Shown here: piece by piece, positions 36,101 through 48,475 of the stretch
Numbering within the stretch: position 1 is the first letter of the stretch
Layout: the number at the start of each line of letters is the position of its first letter
Origin: Thozetella sp. PMI_491
Lineage: Eukaryota > Ascomycota > Sordariomycetes > Chaetosphaeriales > Chaetosphaeriaceae
Length of the DNA stretch: 64,000 bases
Direction: 5' to 3'
Assembly: GCA_021432635.1 (NCBI GenBank)
Contig: MU270083.1
Span: forward strand, 4,114 to 68,113
The notes under the pieces: generated by a model
The model's database searches: none
Told to the model about the DNA's origin: nothing
Seen by the model: the letters and a program-made list of their open reading frames with translations, nothing else
Made by a program: the position numbers and the translations under genes

Positions 36101-38423
36101 TCACGAGCCCCTCCTCAATCGTCTTGCGCTTCAGGTCAGGTTCGCCTTCGGCCATCTCGCGAACCCAGGATGTGATGCCACTCAACGCCCAAGGCTCCGC
36201 GCATCGTTTGATGTCGGCGACGGTGAGCTTGGATGGGATAAATTTCCTTCTTCGACCGGTGGGCAAGGTGATCAAGTCGTACGCTGGCAGCGACGTCGGA
36301 GTGCCTGTTTCGTAGCCATCGGGGGACACGCCTTGCTGCGCCTGCTGTTGCTGATTCATCTGCTTGTGAGCCCTCCGCCGCTCCTCGGCAGCATCCGTTC
36401 GAGATCGGGCGGGGGCTTGCACTTGGGGTGTGTGGCTGTGGCTGGACAGGGAAATCGACCTCTCAACGTGCTGCTGACTGCCATCCTGCGCCAATCGAGA
36501 ATCGGCACTCAGCGAGTAGCCGTGCTGGTACGTACCGCGGCTAGCTTGCTGCACCGAAAGCATGGAGCTGCTGTCGGAGGCGGGCGGAAGGGCGGGGAGA
36601 GGACGGTTCGAGAGGCCGGGATGGTAGAACATGTCGGGGTAGTCCTCTTTATACGGAGATGAGCTGCCGCTCTGCCTGGAATGGAGCGACACGCGCTCGT
36701 CACCTTCGTCGAAGCTGAGACGCTGCGTGCGCTGCGGGTCTTGTAAGCCACCAGTTCCGCTATAGTCGACCGATGCCTGTGAGTATTGCGGGTAGTCCTG
36801 GCTTCCAGGCGTTGGGAGCGGTCGATTCCCGTCAAACGATGTCGCCGTCGGGGGAGGAGATCCGACCTCGTTTCCATATTGCAAGTTGCCAGCGTATCCA
36901 CCGCCATACAGCCCCAGATCCATTCCTCCAAAGTCGCTATCCGTACTTTGCTCTTGCTCCTCTGCCGGCGGAGGCAGTGCGGGGGCTACGGGCGCCGCTT
37001 GTGGCTGTGTTTGCGATGAAGGCTCCATGTACGACGGGAATGTCATGGCACTGAATCTACGATCGTCCATGTCTTCTTGCATCAGCTGCAGGCCAGCTGC
37101 TCCCTCAGGGTCGCTTTCGTCGCCTTCGTCCCAATCAAAGGTGGAAGGAACTTCGTTCCTGTTGACGGTCGAGGCGTTCGAAGCGAAGCGGTTCACTCCG
37201 TCTCCCTGATGGTTGATCGTGGAAGCCGTCGAATCGTATCGCCTTAGCCTCTCCATATCGTCGTCCGACACATTGCCGTTGATCGGCCTCGGACGCGTGG
37301 AGACACCTAGATCTGACACAATATCCTGGATTAGGCTATCCTGGGTGACCTGTTCAAGTGCGGTGTCATTCTGCTGGCTATCCCAATCTAGGTCGTCTTG
37401 CGCATCCTCGATCGGCCGGCTCGGAAGCGGTGCGTTCGTCGGGTGTCGCTGGAGGCCGGGCGAGGCTTGCGGATAGACGGGCGGGGAGGGCGCGGGCGAA
37501 GTGTGCGAGTTTGCTCGTGATGTTCGATTGACAAAGGAATTGGGGTCGTAGTTGGGGCCGACAGGAATTTGGGAGTGCGTCGGGTAGGGCACCTGGGAGG
37601 CGGCGGACCCATACCCGGAGCTTTGAGCAGCATTCGCTCCGTCCGAGTAGGAACCTCCAAAGTAGGACCCTGATGGGTAGTTTTGAGAATATGACTGGTC
37701 GTATTGTGAGGACGGTGTCGAAGTCGGGGGGTACTGCGGGCTGGAGAGGGACGGGCTGTACCCTTGCTGCACCGGCGGCGTCGACATTGGCGGTTGCGGC
37801 TGCGACACGCCATATCCCCCCGGCTGGGTCTGCGCGTAGCCGCTCGACGAGACCTGAGGGACGGCGGGAGAACTGTAGCTGTAGCCAAAGTTGTTATATC
37901 CGGCGACAGTCGCGGTCCGTTGGGGGACAGCCGTGTTTGTGGCCGCATAGGCAGCCGGGTTATATGCCTGGGGGGTGAAGTTGGTCGGCTGCGTGCCGTA
38001 CGTCGGGCTGCCCGGGGTAGCGCCATATCTGTTGGATGCAGGATGAGGGTGGTAAGGTAGGGACTGCGACTGCGACCGAGGGAAGTTCTGAGGGTTGTAT
38101 GCAGCATGCGTCGGAGTCGGGGGCGTCTGGTACTGGTGCTGGTAGCCGGCCATCGCCGCGCCTTGATTCGCATTGTAAGCCGGCCGGGCTTGCTGCGCCT
38201 GGTCCGAGCTTGTCATGAAGAGTTCGTCCTCGCTCCTGCCAGCATTCGCTGGATACCCTGACGGCGGCTGGGCGGTCCGGTCGAAGAAGCTCGAGTCGTC
38301 GCCGTTATTGAAGCTCGACCGCCGGGGGAGATGCGAGTTTGGATCCGGCGACTGGTTCGCGACTGGGTATTGTGCCGGCGGCACATGGCCGTACCGGCGC
38401 GAGTCGTCTCCCCTGAATGACAT
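33190..38423 (-). CDS. rom2: Rho1 guanine nucleotide exchange factor (Rom2 type)
   Basis: Activates Rho1 by GDP release and so feeds the cell-wall integrity pathway and glucan synthase at the cell cortex. Two exons on the minus strand: 38423-34872 and 34809-33190. A 62-nt phase-0 intron (34871-34810) falls in the PH region; the total is 1723 residues. Domains in order: a Pro, Ser, Gln and Tyr-rich disordered region to about 700; DEP about 720-850 (KFIPSKLTVADIKRCAEPWA); RhoGEF/DH about 900-1100, with FDMVREHKR-like FLDMVREHKRSKRL and PITRLQRYSLLLE; PH about 1115-1310 (split by the low-complexity insert VVSG-type loop); CNH about 1370-1690 (FGVFISEASNPRGWTRSLQM, then the C-terminal EVEVRNAENG-type repeats). 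The long N-terminus is usual for filamentous fungi. The gene assignment rests on this DEP-DH-PH-CNH order. Confidence 0.93.
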
Positions 38424-41400
38424 GTCGCTCGGCGCGCGAAGGGCAAGACGGTTGGGAAAGCGTGAAGATTCTTCTCGGGATCCTCCGCGGGGTTCTGCTC
38501 ACAGGTCGCCGTATTCTCAAAGGAGGCTGACCCTGGCAGTGTCGGAAGAGCGCCAAGAGCTAGTGCGAGCGGATGGGCTGCATCGAATGCGTTTTCGTGC
38601 GAGAAGAATTTGATTCGGATTCGATCGCCTGTCCATCCGCTGGGGTCGGTTGTTGATGGTCGCTAACTGACTCCCCGAGCACAATGCGGAAGGCCAAGTC
38701 GAGGGCCAAGACCCTGATCGGGCTGCCGTGGGGTGTCGAACAGACGCACTTCAATAGGATAAGCAGCGCTGCACTACCGGGGGGTGGGAAGGCACCGTCT
38801 CGGGGGAACGAGCGTGCGCGGGCACGGATGGGCAGGGGCGCGAGAAATATCGCCCGAAAAACAAGCCAAGGAAGCAATAGGACTCCAGGCTGAATTGCTG
38901 TAGGACTAGGCCCTCGTGTGGGAGACGGTCAAGTTTTCCGACCTTGCTGTGGTCGGTCGGGCTTCAGGTGGTCGGTCGATGGAGGTCTGAAGAGTGGAGG
39001 TGCGCGCGACCGGGGGAGTGAGCGGCCGCCCCGGAAAAAGGCCAAGCCACAGCTTTTCGTAAATGGGGCGTCAGAGTGCCTCCCCTGACGCTGGTAGGGC
39101 AGCCGAGAGCGAGATGGAATACAGAGAAGGGGAGGCTGAGGTAACAGGGAGCAGTTGAAGATCTAAATTGAACTAGCCAGGAAAGGCCGTGGCACGACTG
39201 TGCTTAAGTCCGCCTTGATGACGATAGGGGACGATCTCGAACCCTAAGGACGCAATCTGGGCCACACGGTAAGACAGCATCTCCGACAGGGTAAGAACGC
39301 GTGCAAGGCTCAGCACAACATCGCAGTGCCTTTGGCAAGGGGTTTCCCATACAGCACCCCGAGTGTGTGCATCCCATATGGTATAAAAAACTACGAGGGC
39401 GCGCTGTCTGCCTGCCTGCAGGGCAATGCCGCAGGCTAGACTCCCGTAGCGGTACCACTTGGATTCCCCCTCCCTCCCCCTCCCCGCCGCCCGCTACCCC
39501 CCTGAACTCTGTGTAGGACATGCAGGGCCGCGTGGAAGCGACACAAGCTCGGCGCTGGAGATTCTCGAACAAATTGTAACACCGGGCAGTCGGTCGGTTT
39601 CTGCTTTCCGGGCCTGCCACATGTCCGCCTGTGGGGCAGGTGGGGAGAGGATTTCTGGACCGTCCTTCATCCTCTTTTCCCTTCCTGGATCGTACGCGCT
39701 GAGCTAGGTGCGATACAGTCAGGGCCATGGTTTGTACCCGTTTCTCACCGCTGCTGAGCGCCGGCGATGGACGCGGCTGCCTCTCGTGTTTGCTCCCCAC
39801 GGCTCTCATCCTCCACTTGGAAGCGGGGGCGCTCCTTCCTGCAATCGGTACCCGGTACAGGCTTGGCACAGGGCTTGGCTGCAGTTGGCCTACACTGACG
39901 GCTTTTGCCATCCATCAACTAGCAGCACATGTCCTGTCCTTTGTCACCCGAGGACCTGCTGGCTCCCGTATGTTGCCTGGGGCCAAGAACCTGTCGAGCA
40001 ACCACCCACCAATCCGATTTGAACCAGCACGAGCGGCGGGGAGCCATCCCTACTTACAATTGGCCGTGGTGCAGACCATCCGACACAAGGCCAGAAACAA
40101 AAGAGTCCCCTTGCACTGGTCATTATGCCTCGTAGTGCATTCGTATTACGGATTGTTGTCTTCCCATGTCCCCCATCTTGGGACGCTGAGCAGTGCCGGC
40201 CCGCCTGTCATGAGACGACCCCAGCGTATGTATCACAAGCATATTAAACGCGCTTCACGCCATGGCCGCGCCGCCCACTGCAATACTCACTCGGCATTTG
40301 ACCCCAACTACACGCCTCACTTTAGGACAGCGGCACCGGTCTCGGGCAAAGAATGGACAAAGGGTCCTGTCGGTGTGTCGGTGCCTCTTGGTGCCTCTTT
40401 CAATTTAGGGGGGATTTGCCACGGTCCTAGCGAACTAGGCGAGTCACAGCAATGCCGTTCTGATACTCTTTAGCACCTCCTGCGTCAGGCCGAGCCCGTC
40501 AGCAAGCATCAACGCGGCGCATTCCATGTTTCTGGGCGCCCTCGTTTGCCTGTCGTTGCTTTTGATGGAAACCTGAGACGTCACCTTCCGATGCCCTGGT
40601 GCTGACTCCTGCAGCCCTATGAGCGATCCGACCAGAACTTGGACCAGAGAGCATAAACTCGGCGACAAACAAACCTACACCCACCCAAACGACCTCCCAC
40701 TGCCGAGCTTCCGGGAATCCAAGCGCCGGCCTCATCGGCGGCCATGTGCTATTTGTTGGGCTCTGTGAGAGCCGAGCCAGAGAGTTCCTATTCTTCGTGG
40801 TCCTCCCGAGGCATTTCCTCGGGCGGAATCATAGATGACTACTGGCACACCACAGGACTCGAGCTTTGCCACAGTGCCCCTCCTCCTGTTTCCTCCATTG
40901 GCTACGTGCTCTCGGGTTTCTCTTGGTCCGGGGGGAGATGTCTGCACCACTGTGGTCCGGATGTGGAAGATACAGAGGAATGCCCCCCGGTCGTTCTACT
41001 GCTCTGCTCCTAGTAAAGAGTATATGAAGCTCACACCCACATGGCAAGAAACTAGCATGCTCAACGCCACTGATGTGCTTTCGCGTCGCCACTTGTAGAA
41101 AGCCAATTGTGGCTTGGGGGACCAGTTAGATCAATTGGTCAAGTTGAGTCAGTTGCGGCAGCGAGAGAGCCGTGGCTGGTTGAGCATGCCTTGTCTTCGT
41201 AGGGCAATGTGGCTGTGCGAGGAAAACGTTAAAAGTATACGATGAGGCCTACCGAGAAAAGACGCAAGGCTTTGCGCTGGGCTCCCGAAAGAAACGCAGG
41301 CTTGCTCGGGCAAGCAACCTTGCCGCCGCTCCGCCTGTAAAGCGGATTGCGTAAATCAAGATGTTCCGGCGCCGACGGTAAGATAGGGTCTGTTCCGAGT

Positions 41401-41807
41401 ACTGAGAGATGTCGCCATTTGTCAGCGCCCAAACCCAGGAGCCTGCGATCGAACCCTGCGATGACGGCACTGGGTATCTCTCCACATGCGGGGCTTTAGC
41501 CAGAGGAATTCGTCGGAAGTTGAGTTATTACAGAAAATTAGGAAATATGTACCTTTCATTTTGAATAAACCATCTAATATTATGTTCACTACCGCATCAT
41601 ATCGTCATTTTTGCAAACTCCTACCCCACTTTGCTGTGAATCTCGGCCTCCGAGTTGCCCCTCTCGCAGCTTCGACGACTATCTCCGTCTCTCCTCTTCC
41701 ATAATTGTCAGCGCCCCTCCCGAGTTCTTGATACGTACCAAGGTCCTGTCAATTGACCAAATCCAATACCTTTTTTTAGCACGAAGCTCATTCAAAACAT
41801 CGTCAAA
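38424..41807. other. Divergent intergenic region between rom2 and sod1
   Basis: About 3.4 kb that must hold the divergent promoters of rom2 and sod1. The longest frame (39727-40473, plus, 248 codons) has an unprotein-like composition, no recognisable motif and no splice support, so I left it out. No tRNA or repeat was found. Confidence 0.45.
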
Positions 41808-42733
41808 ATGGTCAAGGCTGGTGAGTACAGGAATTCCAATTACCCCGCCATGAGAGCTCTGCTGCGGCCGACAGGCTAGCACGGTGATCCAGCCCAGGGA
41901 GGGGGAGGGGAACGTGCCGACTGAGCTCGATTGAGCTGGTTTCCCTCTACAACGACACCCTGATGGGCCGGACCTTTGAGTGGCACCAAGCCTATCAGGC
42001 CGTCCAAGAGAACCTCTTCGGCCACCTGAGCCCTGTTGGGACAGTCGCTCGCATTGCGGCTCTGCGGTTGTTGTCCCGATGACAGCTGCCGTTGCCGGGA
42101 TATGAACATGGCACTGACATTGGTATGATTATGCAGTTGCCGTCGTCCGGGGTGACTCTAAGGTCACCGGAACCGTCACTTTTGAGCAGGAGTCCGAGTC
42201 GGCTCCCACCACCATCTCCTGGGATATCTCGGGCAACGACCCGAGCGCCAAGCGTGGCTTCCACATCCACACCTTCGGTGACAACACCAACGGCTGCACC
42301 TCTGCCGGCCCCCACTGTGAGTTTTATCCTTTTCCATACGGGAGCCCGTCTCCCGAGGGCCTGGAGGCGGCCCAGCTGACCACCGGTTGTTTGGCAGTCA
42401 ACCCCCACGGCAAGACCCACGGCAACCGTGTCGACGAGAACCGCCACGTTGGTGACCTCGGCAACATCGAGACCGATGCCAACGGCAACGCCAAGGGCTC
42501 CGTGACCGACAGCCTAGTCAAGCTCATCGGACCTGAGAGCATCATCGGCGTACGTGGAGCTCAATCTCCCACCCTTCAAAGACTCAAGAGAAGGAAACTG
42601 ACACAGTGTACAGCGCACCGTCGTCGTCCACGGCGGCACCGACGACCTCGGCAAGGGTGGCAACGAGGAGTCCCTCAAGACTGGCAACGCTGGCCCCCGC
42701 CCTGCTTGCGGTGTCATTGGCATCTCCCAGTAA
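41808..42733 (+). CDS. sod1: Cu/Zn superoxide dismutase
   Basis: Converts superoxide to oxygen and hydrogen peroxide in the cytosol and mitochondrial intermembrane space. Four exons: 41808-41820 (13 nt, only MVKA plus one base), 42137-42316, 42398-42549 and 42614-42733, giving 154 residues, the normal length. Copper ligands His47, His49, His64 and His121, zinc ligands His64, His72, His81 and Asp84, the disulfide pair Cys58 and Cys147, and the active-site Arg144 are all present ([34 protein letters not shown]). There is no signal peptide. The first intron is 316 nt, long next to the others (81 and 64 nt), a place where fungal genes often carry regulatory sequence, though none is identified here. 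Confidence 0.97.
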
Positions 42734-44253
42734 ATCCATATATCGGCGTTACACAACTCGAGGCCTGAATGCTAGATATCAAGATGCGACCCCGTCTATC
42801 TTAGCTTAAATAGCACCAAAAACTGAGCTAGGAGGAGCAACTTGTGCTCCCTCTGGGTTGCCAGTACAAATTGTATGCTCTGTATGTGAGATTATGATGG
42901 CATGCCGTAGAGCCTCTTTCGTAGCCTTTTATCCTCATCATCTCGACTTGATGGTAACTCTAAATCCAATATTGCATTTCATAGGCACGGAGCTTCTACC
43001 ATTGCTCACAGCTTTCTCGCATAGCGGGGTAGATAATTTGGCCACGAAGCCATCGCCCTCCTCATCACTCCCTCCATCGAGGATTATCCCCTTTCCCAGG
43101 ATGCTAATCCCCGAAAAAGAGGGCAGGAAATTTGTCCTTGTTACAAAGAGACACAGATACGAGCCTAGCCCAGCGCCCATAGCGAAGGAGGCGCAGACAT
43201 CCTCACCTGCTATTCATTGAGGCGTCGTGTTCGTCCTGCCTATGATGCAGGCCAATGCTGTGCACCTGGTTTGCTTTCAACAGGAGCAACTCTAGATGAG
43301 TGCCATTATACGACAATTTTTTCTTACAAATAGTACGTTACTTGCTGGCTATGGCTCTATGGTGTGCCATTTTACACCATCCCGCCTAAGTCCCGTCACG
43401 TTGTACGCGGGACACCAAACCTACCCCGCCATACCTGTGCGCCGTGTGTCGGGGCTGCCACCGGCAAGGGTACCGGGCAGCTACAGCGGACCGGAAAGAT
43501 CAAAGCATCAAGGGCCTCTTTTCCCTAGGTGCAGACTCTTCAAATCTTCTAGATGACTCAATAAAGAATATTCTGCTTATTCTATTCTTACCAGGTTACT
43601 AAATTCCAGTTTAAAGCTATACTATCGCTATTTCTTTCCTTCTCCGTCAAGTACCCCACTAGTATCCTCGCCACGGGTCGTTCCTCCTCGCTTAGCCCAG
43701 GTCCCCTGGACCTCTCCCCACACCAAAATATCGTGATAGCTGTCAAAAAGGCACCACACGACCTCTCAGACAAGGCGCTTCCCAGTCCATGCTCCTTGTT
43801 TGGTAGAAAAACATATCATTATCTCTCTCTTAAATTGCACACTGATCCTTGGAATTTCGTCCTTCTGGTATGGCCCCCCCTCCTCTGTTTGATTCCGACC
43901 ATGTAGTCTTCCATCAGCCTAAAGCCGACTTGACGGTGAGACATGTCACGCAACGAGCTTGCCATGGAAATCCCGTCACCTACTCCTTCTGCCTCCCTTG
44001 AGTTTGAAAATAGTAGCTCCTATATCCAATTCCATCTATCACCGTCTTCGGTATTCCGCACTCCCTTAGCCTTTTGCCAATTCGCCTTGCTCCTCCATCA
44101 TACGTCCCGTGGCCAAACTGACCGCGATCCTAGAGACCAGCTACACAGGTGCTTACCTGCCACTCTCTACTCTTCCTGCCCCCCACCTTGTCTCTTCTCT
44201 TCTGGCTCCATCTCGGGATCTGATTCTTTCAACCGTGTCTTACCGCTCTCATC
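42734..44253. other. Intergenic, sod1 3' end and Tudor-SN promoter
   Basis: About 1.5 kb, A+T-richer than the flanking genes, especially 43290-43860. No gene or RNA was recognised. The stretch before 44254 is pyrimidine-rich, as is usual for fungal promoters and leaders. Confidence 0.5.
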
Positions 44254-47032
44254 ATGGCCAAGAACTTCATCGCCAACGTGAAGTCCGTCCTGAGCGGGGA
44301 TACGCTCATCCTTACCAGCCCTAACAACCCTTCCTTGGAGCGCACCTTCTCCCTGGCCTTCGTCAATGGCCCGCGCTTGAGCAAGGAAGGCGATGAGCCG
44401 TTTGCCTTCCAGTCCCGGGAATACCTCCGGAACCTGACAGTTGGCAAACAAATCAAGGCCACTGTTCTTTGTAAGTAGCTGTCCACCCAGTCAGAAGCCC
44501 CATGCTATCTAGCCGGACGTGCTACAGATATTGCCCTTGCTCATCCAAGGGAGCTAAATATTCTACATAGAGATATGCTAACTCGGGTACAAAGACACCA
44601 TCCCTGGCTCTGGACGGGAGTATGGCACGGCGCTCCTCCAGGACGGAACTGAGTTTCCTGACGCTAGCGTCAAGGCCGGTTGGCTCAAGATCCGTGAAGA
44701 AGCTGGTCGAAAAGAGGAGTCGGAGGAGGTGCTCGAGAAACTTGAGAAGCTCCGGTCCTTTGAAACCCAGGCTAAGAATGAAGGCAAGGGTCTCCATGCA
44801 GGTGTCGGTGGCGTCATCGAGGTTCAGAACGACCTTGGCGGCCCATCGTTCATCACTGAGTGGAAGGGAAAGACAGTCGAGGGCGTCATTGAGCGCGTGT
44901 TCGGCGGCGATCGACTTCTAGCTCGGCTCTTCATCTCGGACAAGAAGCACTACCAGGTCGTGACCCTGATCGCGGGCATCCGTACCCCGGCCACGGAGAG
45001 GACCAATCAATCGGATGGGCGAACCCAGCCCGCGGAGGAGTACGGCAACGAGGCCCGTGCCTTTGTTGATCAGCGCCTGCTTCAGCGCCTGGTCAAGATC
45101 AAGATCATTGGGGCTAGCCCTCAGGGGCAGTTGATTGCTACTATCTTGCACCCCCGCGGAAACATTGCTGGGTTCCTCCTCGAGGAGGGCCTCGCCCGCT
45201 GCAATGACTTCCACTCCACCCTCCTGGGAAGTGACATGGCTGCTCTGCGAGAGGCGGAGAAGAAGGCCCAAGGCGCCCGCCTACGGCTTCACAAGCATCA
45301 TGTTGCCAAGGCTACCGACGGCAAGGATGTCGAGATGACTGTCACCAAGATTGTCGGTGCCGACACAATCATCGTTGGGAACAAGGGTGGTGTAGAGAAG
45401 CGCATCAACTTCAGCAGCGTTCGCGGCCCTCGTGCTGGAGAGGCCTCGGAGGCGCCGTACAGGGACGAGGCTAAGGAGTTCCTCCGGAAGAAGCTCATCG
45501 GAAAGCACGTTAAGATCAGCATTGACGGCTCTAAGCCAGCGACCGACGGCTTCGAGGCCCGCGAGGTTGCGACTGTTACCCAGGCTGGCAAGAATGTCGG
45601 CCTCATCCTCGTGCAGGAAGGATATGCCTCCGTGATTCGCCACCGCAAGGATGACACCGATCGTGCCCCGAACTACGATGAGCTGCTAGCAGCCCAGGAG
45701 ACGGCAAGAGAGGAGAAGAAGGGATTCTGGTCCGGCAAGCCTCCCAAGGTCAAGCAGTACACCGACATGTCGGAGAGCGTACAGAAGGCCAAGATGCAGC
45801 TGTCGACCCTTTCCAGGCAACGCAAAGTGCCCGGAGTCGTTGATTTCTGCAAATCCGGATCGCGGTTCACCGTTCTGATCCCGCGTGAGGGTGCCAAGAT
45901 CACGCTGGTCCTGGCTGGCGTGCGGGCTCCCCGTGCTGGCCGAACTCCCCAGGAGAAGGGCGAGCCATTCGGACAGGAGGCCCTGGACCTTGCCAACCGA
46001 CGTGCCAACCAGCGAGATTGCGAGGTGGATGTGCACGACATCGACAAGGTCGGAGGCTTCATCGGTGATCTGTACATCAACCGGGAAAGCTTCGCCAAGG
46101 TACTTGTAGAGGAGGGTTTTGCCTCAGTCCATGAGTACTCGGCGGAGAAGTCAGGTAACCTCACGGAGCTACTTGCCGCTCAGAAGAAGGCCAAGGAGGG
46201 GCGAAAGGGCTTGTGGCACGACTGGGATCCCTCCCAAGATGCTGACGAGACGGAGGAAGCCCCTGCCGAATCGTCTGCTGAGGTTGCCGTGACCATCGAC
46301 AAGAAGCCCGAGGATTACCGCGACGTCGTTATCACCAACATCGATGCCAGCGGCAAGATGAAGATCCAGGAGATTGGCAAGGGCACCGCGGCCCTGACGA
46401 CGCTGATGAACGAGTTCAAGAAGTTCCACCTCGACCCGAAGAACAATGTTGCCATCAAGGACAACCCGAAGACTGGCGACTTCGTTGCCGCCAAGTTTTC
46501 CGCCGACGGTGACTGGTACCGCGCCCGCATCCGGTCCAACGACCGCGCTGCGAAGGTGGCTGAGGTCGTCTACATCGACTACGGCAACTCGGAGAAGCAA
46601 CCATGGAGCAAGCTGCGACCGCTCGACCAGGCGCAGTTCACGACTCAGAAGCTCAAGGCGCAAGCGGTTGACGCGCAGCTCTCCTTCCTCCAGCTGCCCA
46701 CTACGCCCGACTACCTAGCTGATGCGATCAACTTCATCTATGAGATCACGGACGGCAAACAGCTGGTCGCCAGCTTCGACTACGTCGACACGAAGGAGAA
46801 CATCAGTTACATCACCCTCTTCGACCCGAAGGCCAAGGGCTCCAACTCCAGCTCGGGTTCCCTCAACCGTGAGGTCGTGCTCAACGGGCACGTGATGGTC
46901 CCACGCAAACTGAAGCCGTGGGAGCGCAGCAAGGTGTTCGAGCCGACGCTCAAAGCTCTCAAAGAGGCAGAAACCCAAGCGAAGGCAGATCGTCAGGGTA
47001 TCTGGGAATACGGTGACCTCACCGAGGACTAA
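44254..47032 (+). CDS. snd1: Tudor-SN (staphylococcal nuclease-like, SND1 homologue)
   Basis: A conserved RNA-binding protein of RNA metabolism, with nuclease, stress-granule and transcription-coactivator roles known in other eukaryotes. Exons 44254-44470 and 44595-47032; intron 44471-44594 has GTAAGT, a CTAAC branch and an AAAG acceptor; 884 residues, the usual size. SN-like repeats lie at about 1-145, 160-307, 314-454 and 480-612. A Tudor domain follows at about 697-750 (GDFVAAKFSADGDWYRARI, VYIDYGNSE), then a last partial SN repeat to the end (LKEAETQAKADRQGIWEYGD). The repeats keep motifs such as VLSGDTLIL, VLVEEGFASV and KAKEGRKGLW. There is no signal peptide or membrane segment. Confidence 0.96.
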
Positions 47033-48475
47033 GCGGAGCTGCGTCGCGCATAGTAGCTAGGTAATATTCTCTAAGTGGAGGCCATATACGGAGCAATGCT
47101 GTGATGCTGGCTGGTATCGCGGCACTTGGGCTAAGCAACTGGACTCGGTGTTGGATGGACTGCAGACGCAGGGAACTACGAAAAGGCGGCGAAGGGAGCT
47201 TCGTACCTTCGAGGCTAAAAAGTTGAGGGTAGAGTCAATGCATGCATATCTTTCTAGCAAAAACCCTCATTGCCTTCCGTTCCCCCCCCCTTTTCTCCCG
47301 TCCCTAGTGGCTGGATAGCTTGGCATTTGTGCTTCCTAGCCTGGGTAGTTCGTGGTCAGCTTGTAGGTGATGCATGCCCATCCGCTCCCTGTTATTGCCG
47401 CTAGGCGGGCCTTGGTGAGGTAGTCTATTGTGTTGAGCACGAGGCCTAAAAAAATCTATAAATCTTGGTGTTTCACGCCAGGCCCCGGCGCGCATAGGAA
47501 GGTAACTTGAAGCAGCCTTTGTTAGACTAAGCGCAGGCCCGGTTGTGGATCAAACTTGAGAGGGCTGACTGGAGCGGGAAAGACTTGCACAGCTGGGCCT
47601 CGTCGGTGCTCTATACGCCGGTGCCCCACGTGGAGGAAGGAAAGAGGCGCCGTTGGCTGCTGAGTCAGGACCCTCTTCCTCTGGACAGCTCTTTGTCGAA
47701 TTGTCCTCTGTGGCTAGCCGGTCGGGGAACAACAGGATGTGGCAATAGCCGATTGGAATGTATCAGAAGCGACAGCCATCTTGGTAGTAGGGCGGACCGG
47801 TGACTAGCAAGACTGGCAAGACTGGCAAGACTGGCAAGACTGGCAAGACTGGCAAGACTGGCAAGACTGGCAAGACTGGCAAGACTGGCAAGACTGGTAA
47901 TGGCCCATGGTGCTGAATGTACAGTACCCACGATGAGAGTGGATACACTTGCGCTACTTACGGTACCTACCCATGTAACCTAGCGTCGCCGAATAACCTC
48001 GCCGCTCTCCCCCCGGTTCGCCCCCCACCACCACCACCACCACCCAGGACGGAAACAGAGATCGAGATACTGGGTTCATTGTAAGCGGCTTGCAGTAGAC
48101 ATCGGCGGAAGCGCTGGGAGAGTCATAGATAACACAAATGGAGCTACCGATCCCGAGGAGAAAGCGGAGAGGCAGCTGAGTGCTGAGGTAAACACGCCGC
48201 GGAAATGACATAGCTCTGACGGCGCCGGTGCTCTTTCGTCGCCCCTCCCCCCCCCCCCCACTAACAAATATTATCCGGTCCCAAGGGGTGAGGGGCCCGA
48301 CACGCCATCGCCTCCCAAGCGTCTCGTCCCAACACAAAAGACGTCGGACCGGTCCATCAGCTCCGATCACCACTCGGAAAAGCATTTTTCTTCTCCTCCC
48401 TCCTCTCTCGATTTCTCTCCAGAAGCCCTCCTCCCGAATTTCTCCCTTACACCCCAATTGCTACCTCTATTCACC
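47033..48475. other. Intergenic with a 9-bp minisatellite
   Basis: About 1.4 kb between the Tudor-SN and transaldolase genes. It holds the tandem repeat at 47803-47901 and a 13-base poly-C run at 48247-48259. The final 100 bases before the transaldolase ATG are strongly pyrimidine-rich, as expected for a highly expressed fungal gene. No coding frame is supported. Confidence 0.55.
47803..47901 (+). repeat. Minisatellite, 11 copies of a 9-bp unit
   Basis: Eleven tandem copies of ACTGGCAAG: a first variant copy (ACTAGCAAG), nine identical copies and a last variant (ACTGGTAAT), 99 bp in all. Because the unit is a multiple of three, it keeps frames open on the minus strand as Leu-Pro-Val or Ser-Leu-Ala triplets. 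These frames belong to no recognisable gene. Confidence 0.97.

Noticed and set aside
39727-40473. 248-codon plus-strand frame between rom2 and sod1
   Set aside because: It starts with ATG, but the composition is chance-like, with no domain, no membrane pattern and no splice support.
41425-41470. T-loop-like sequence on the minus strand (GGTTCGAT)
   Set aside because: The flanking bases cannot form the T stem or the rest of a cloverleaf.
47665-47948. Leu-Pro-Val and Ser-Leu-Ala repeat proteins on the minus strand
   Set aside because: They are simply translations of the 9-bp minisatellite.
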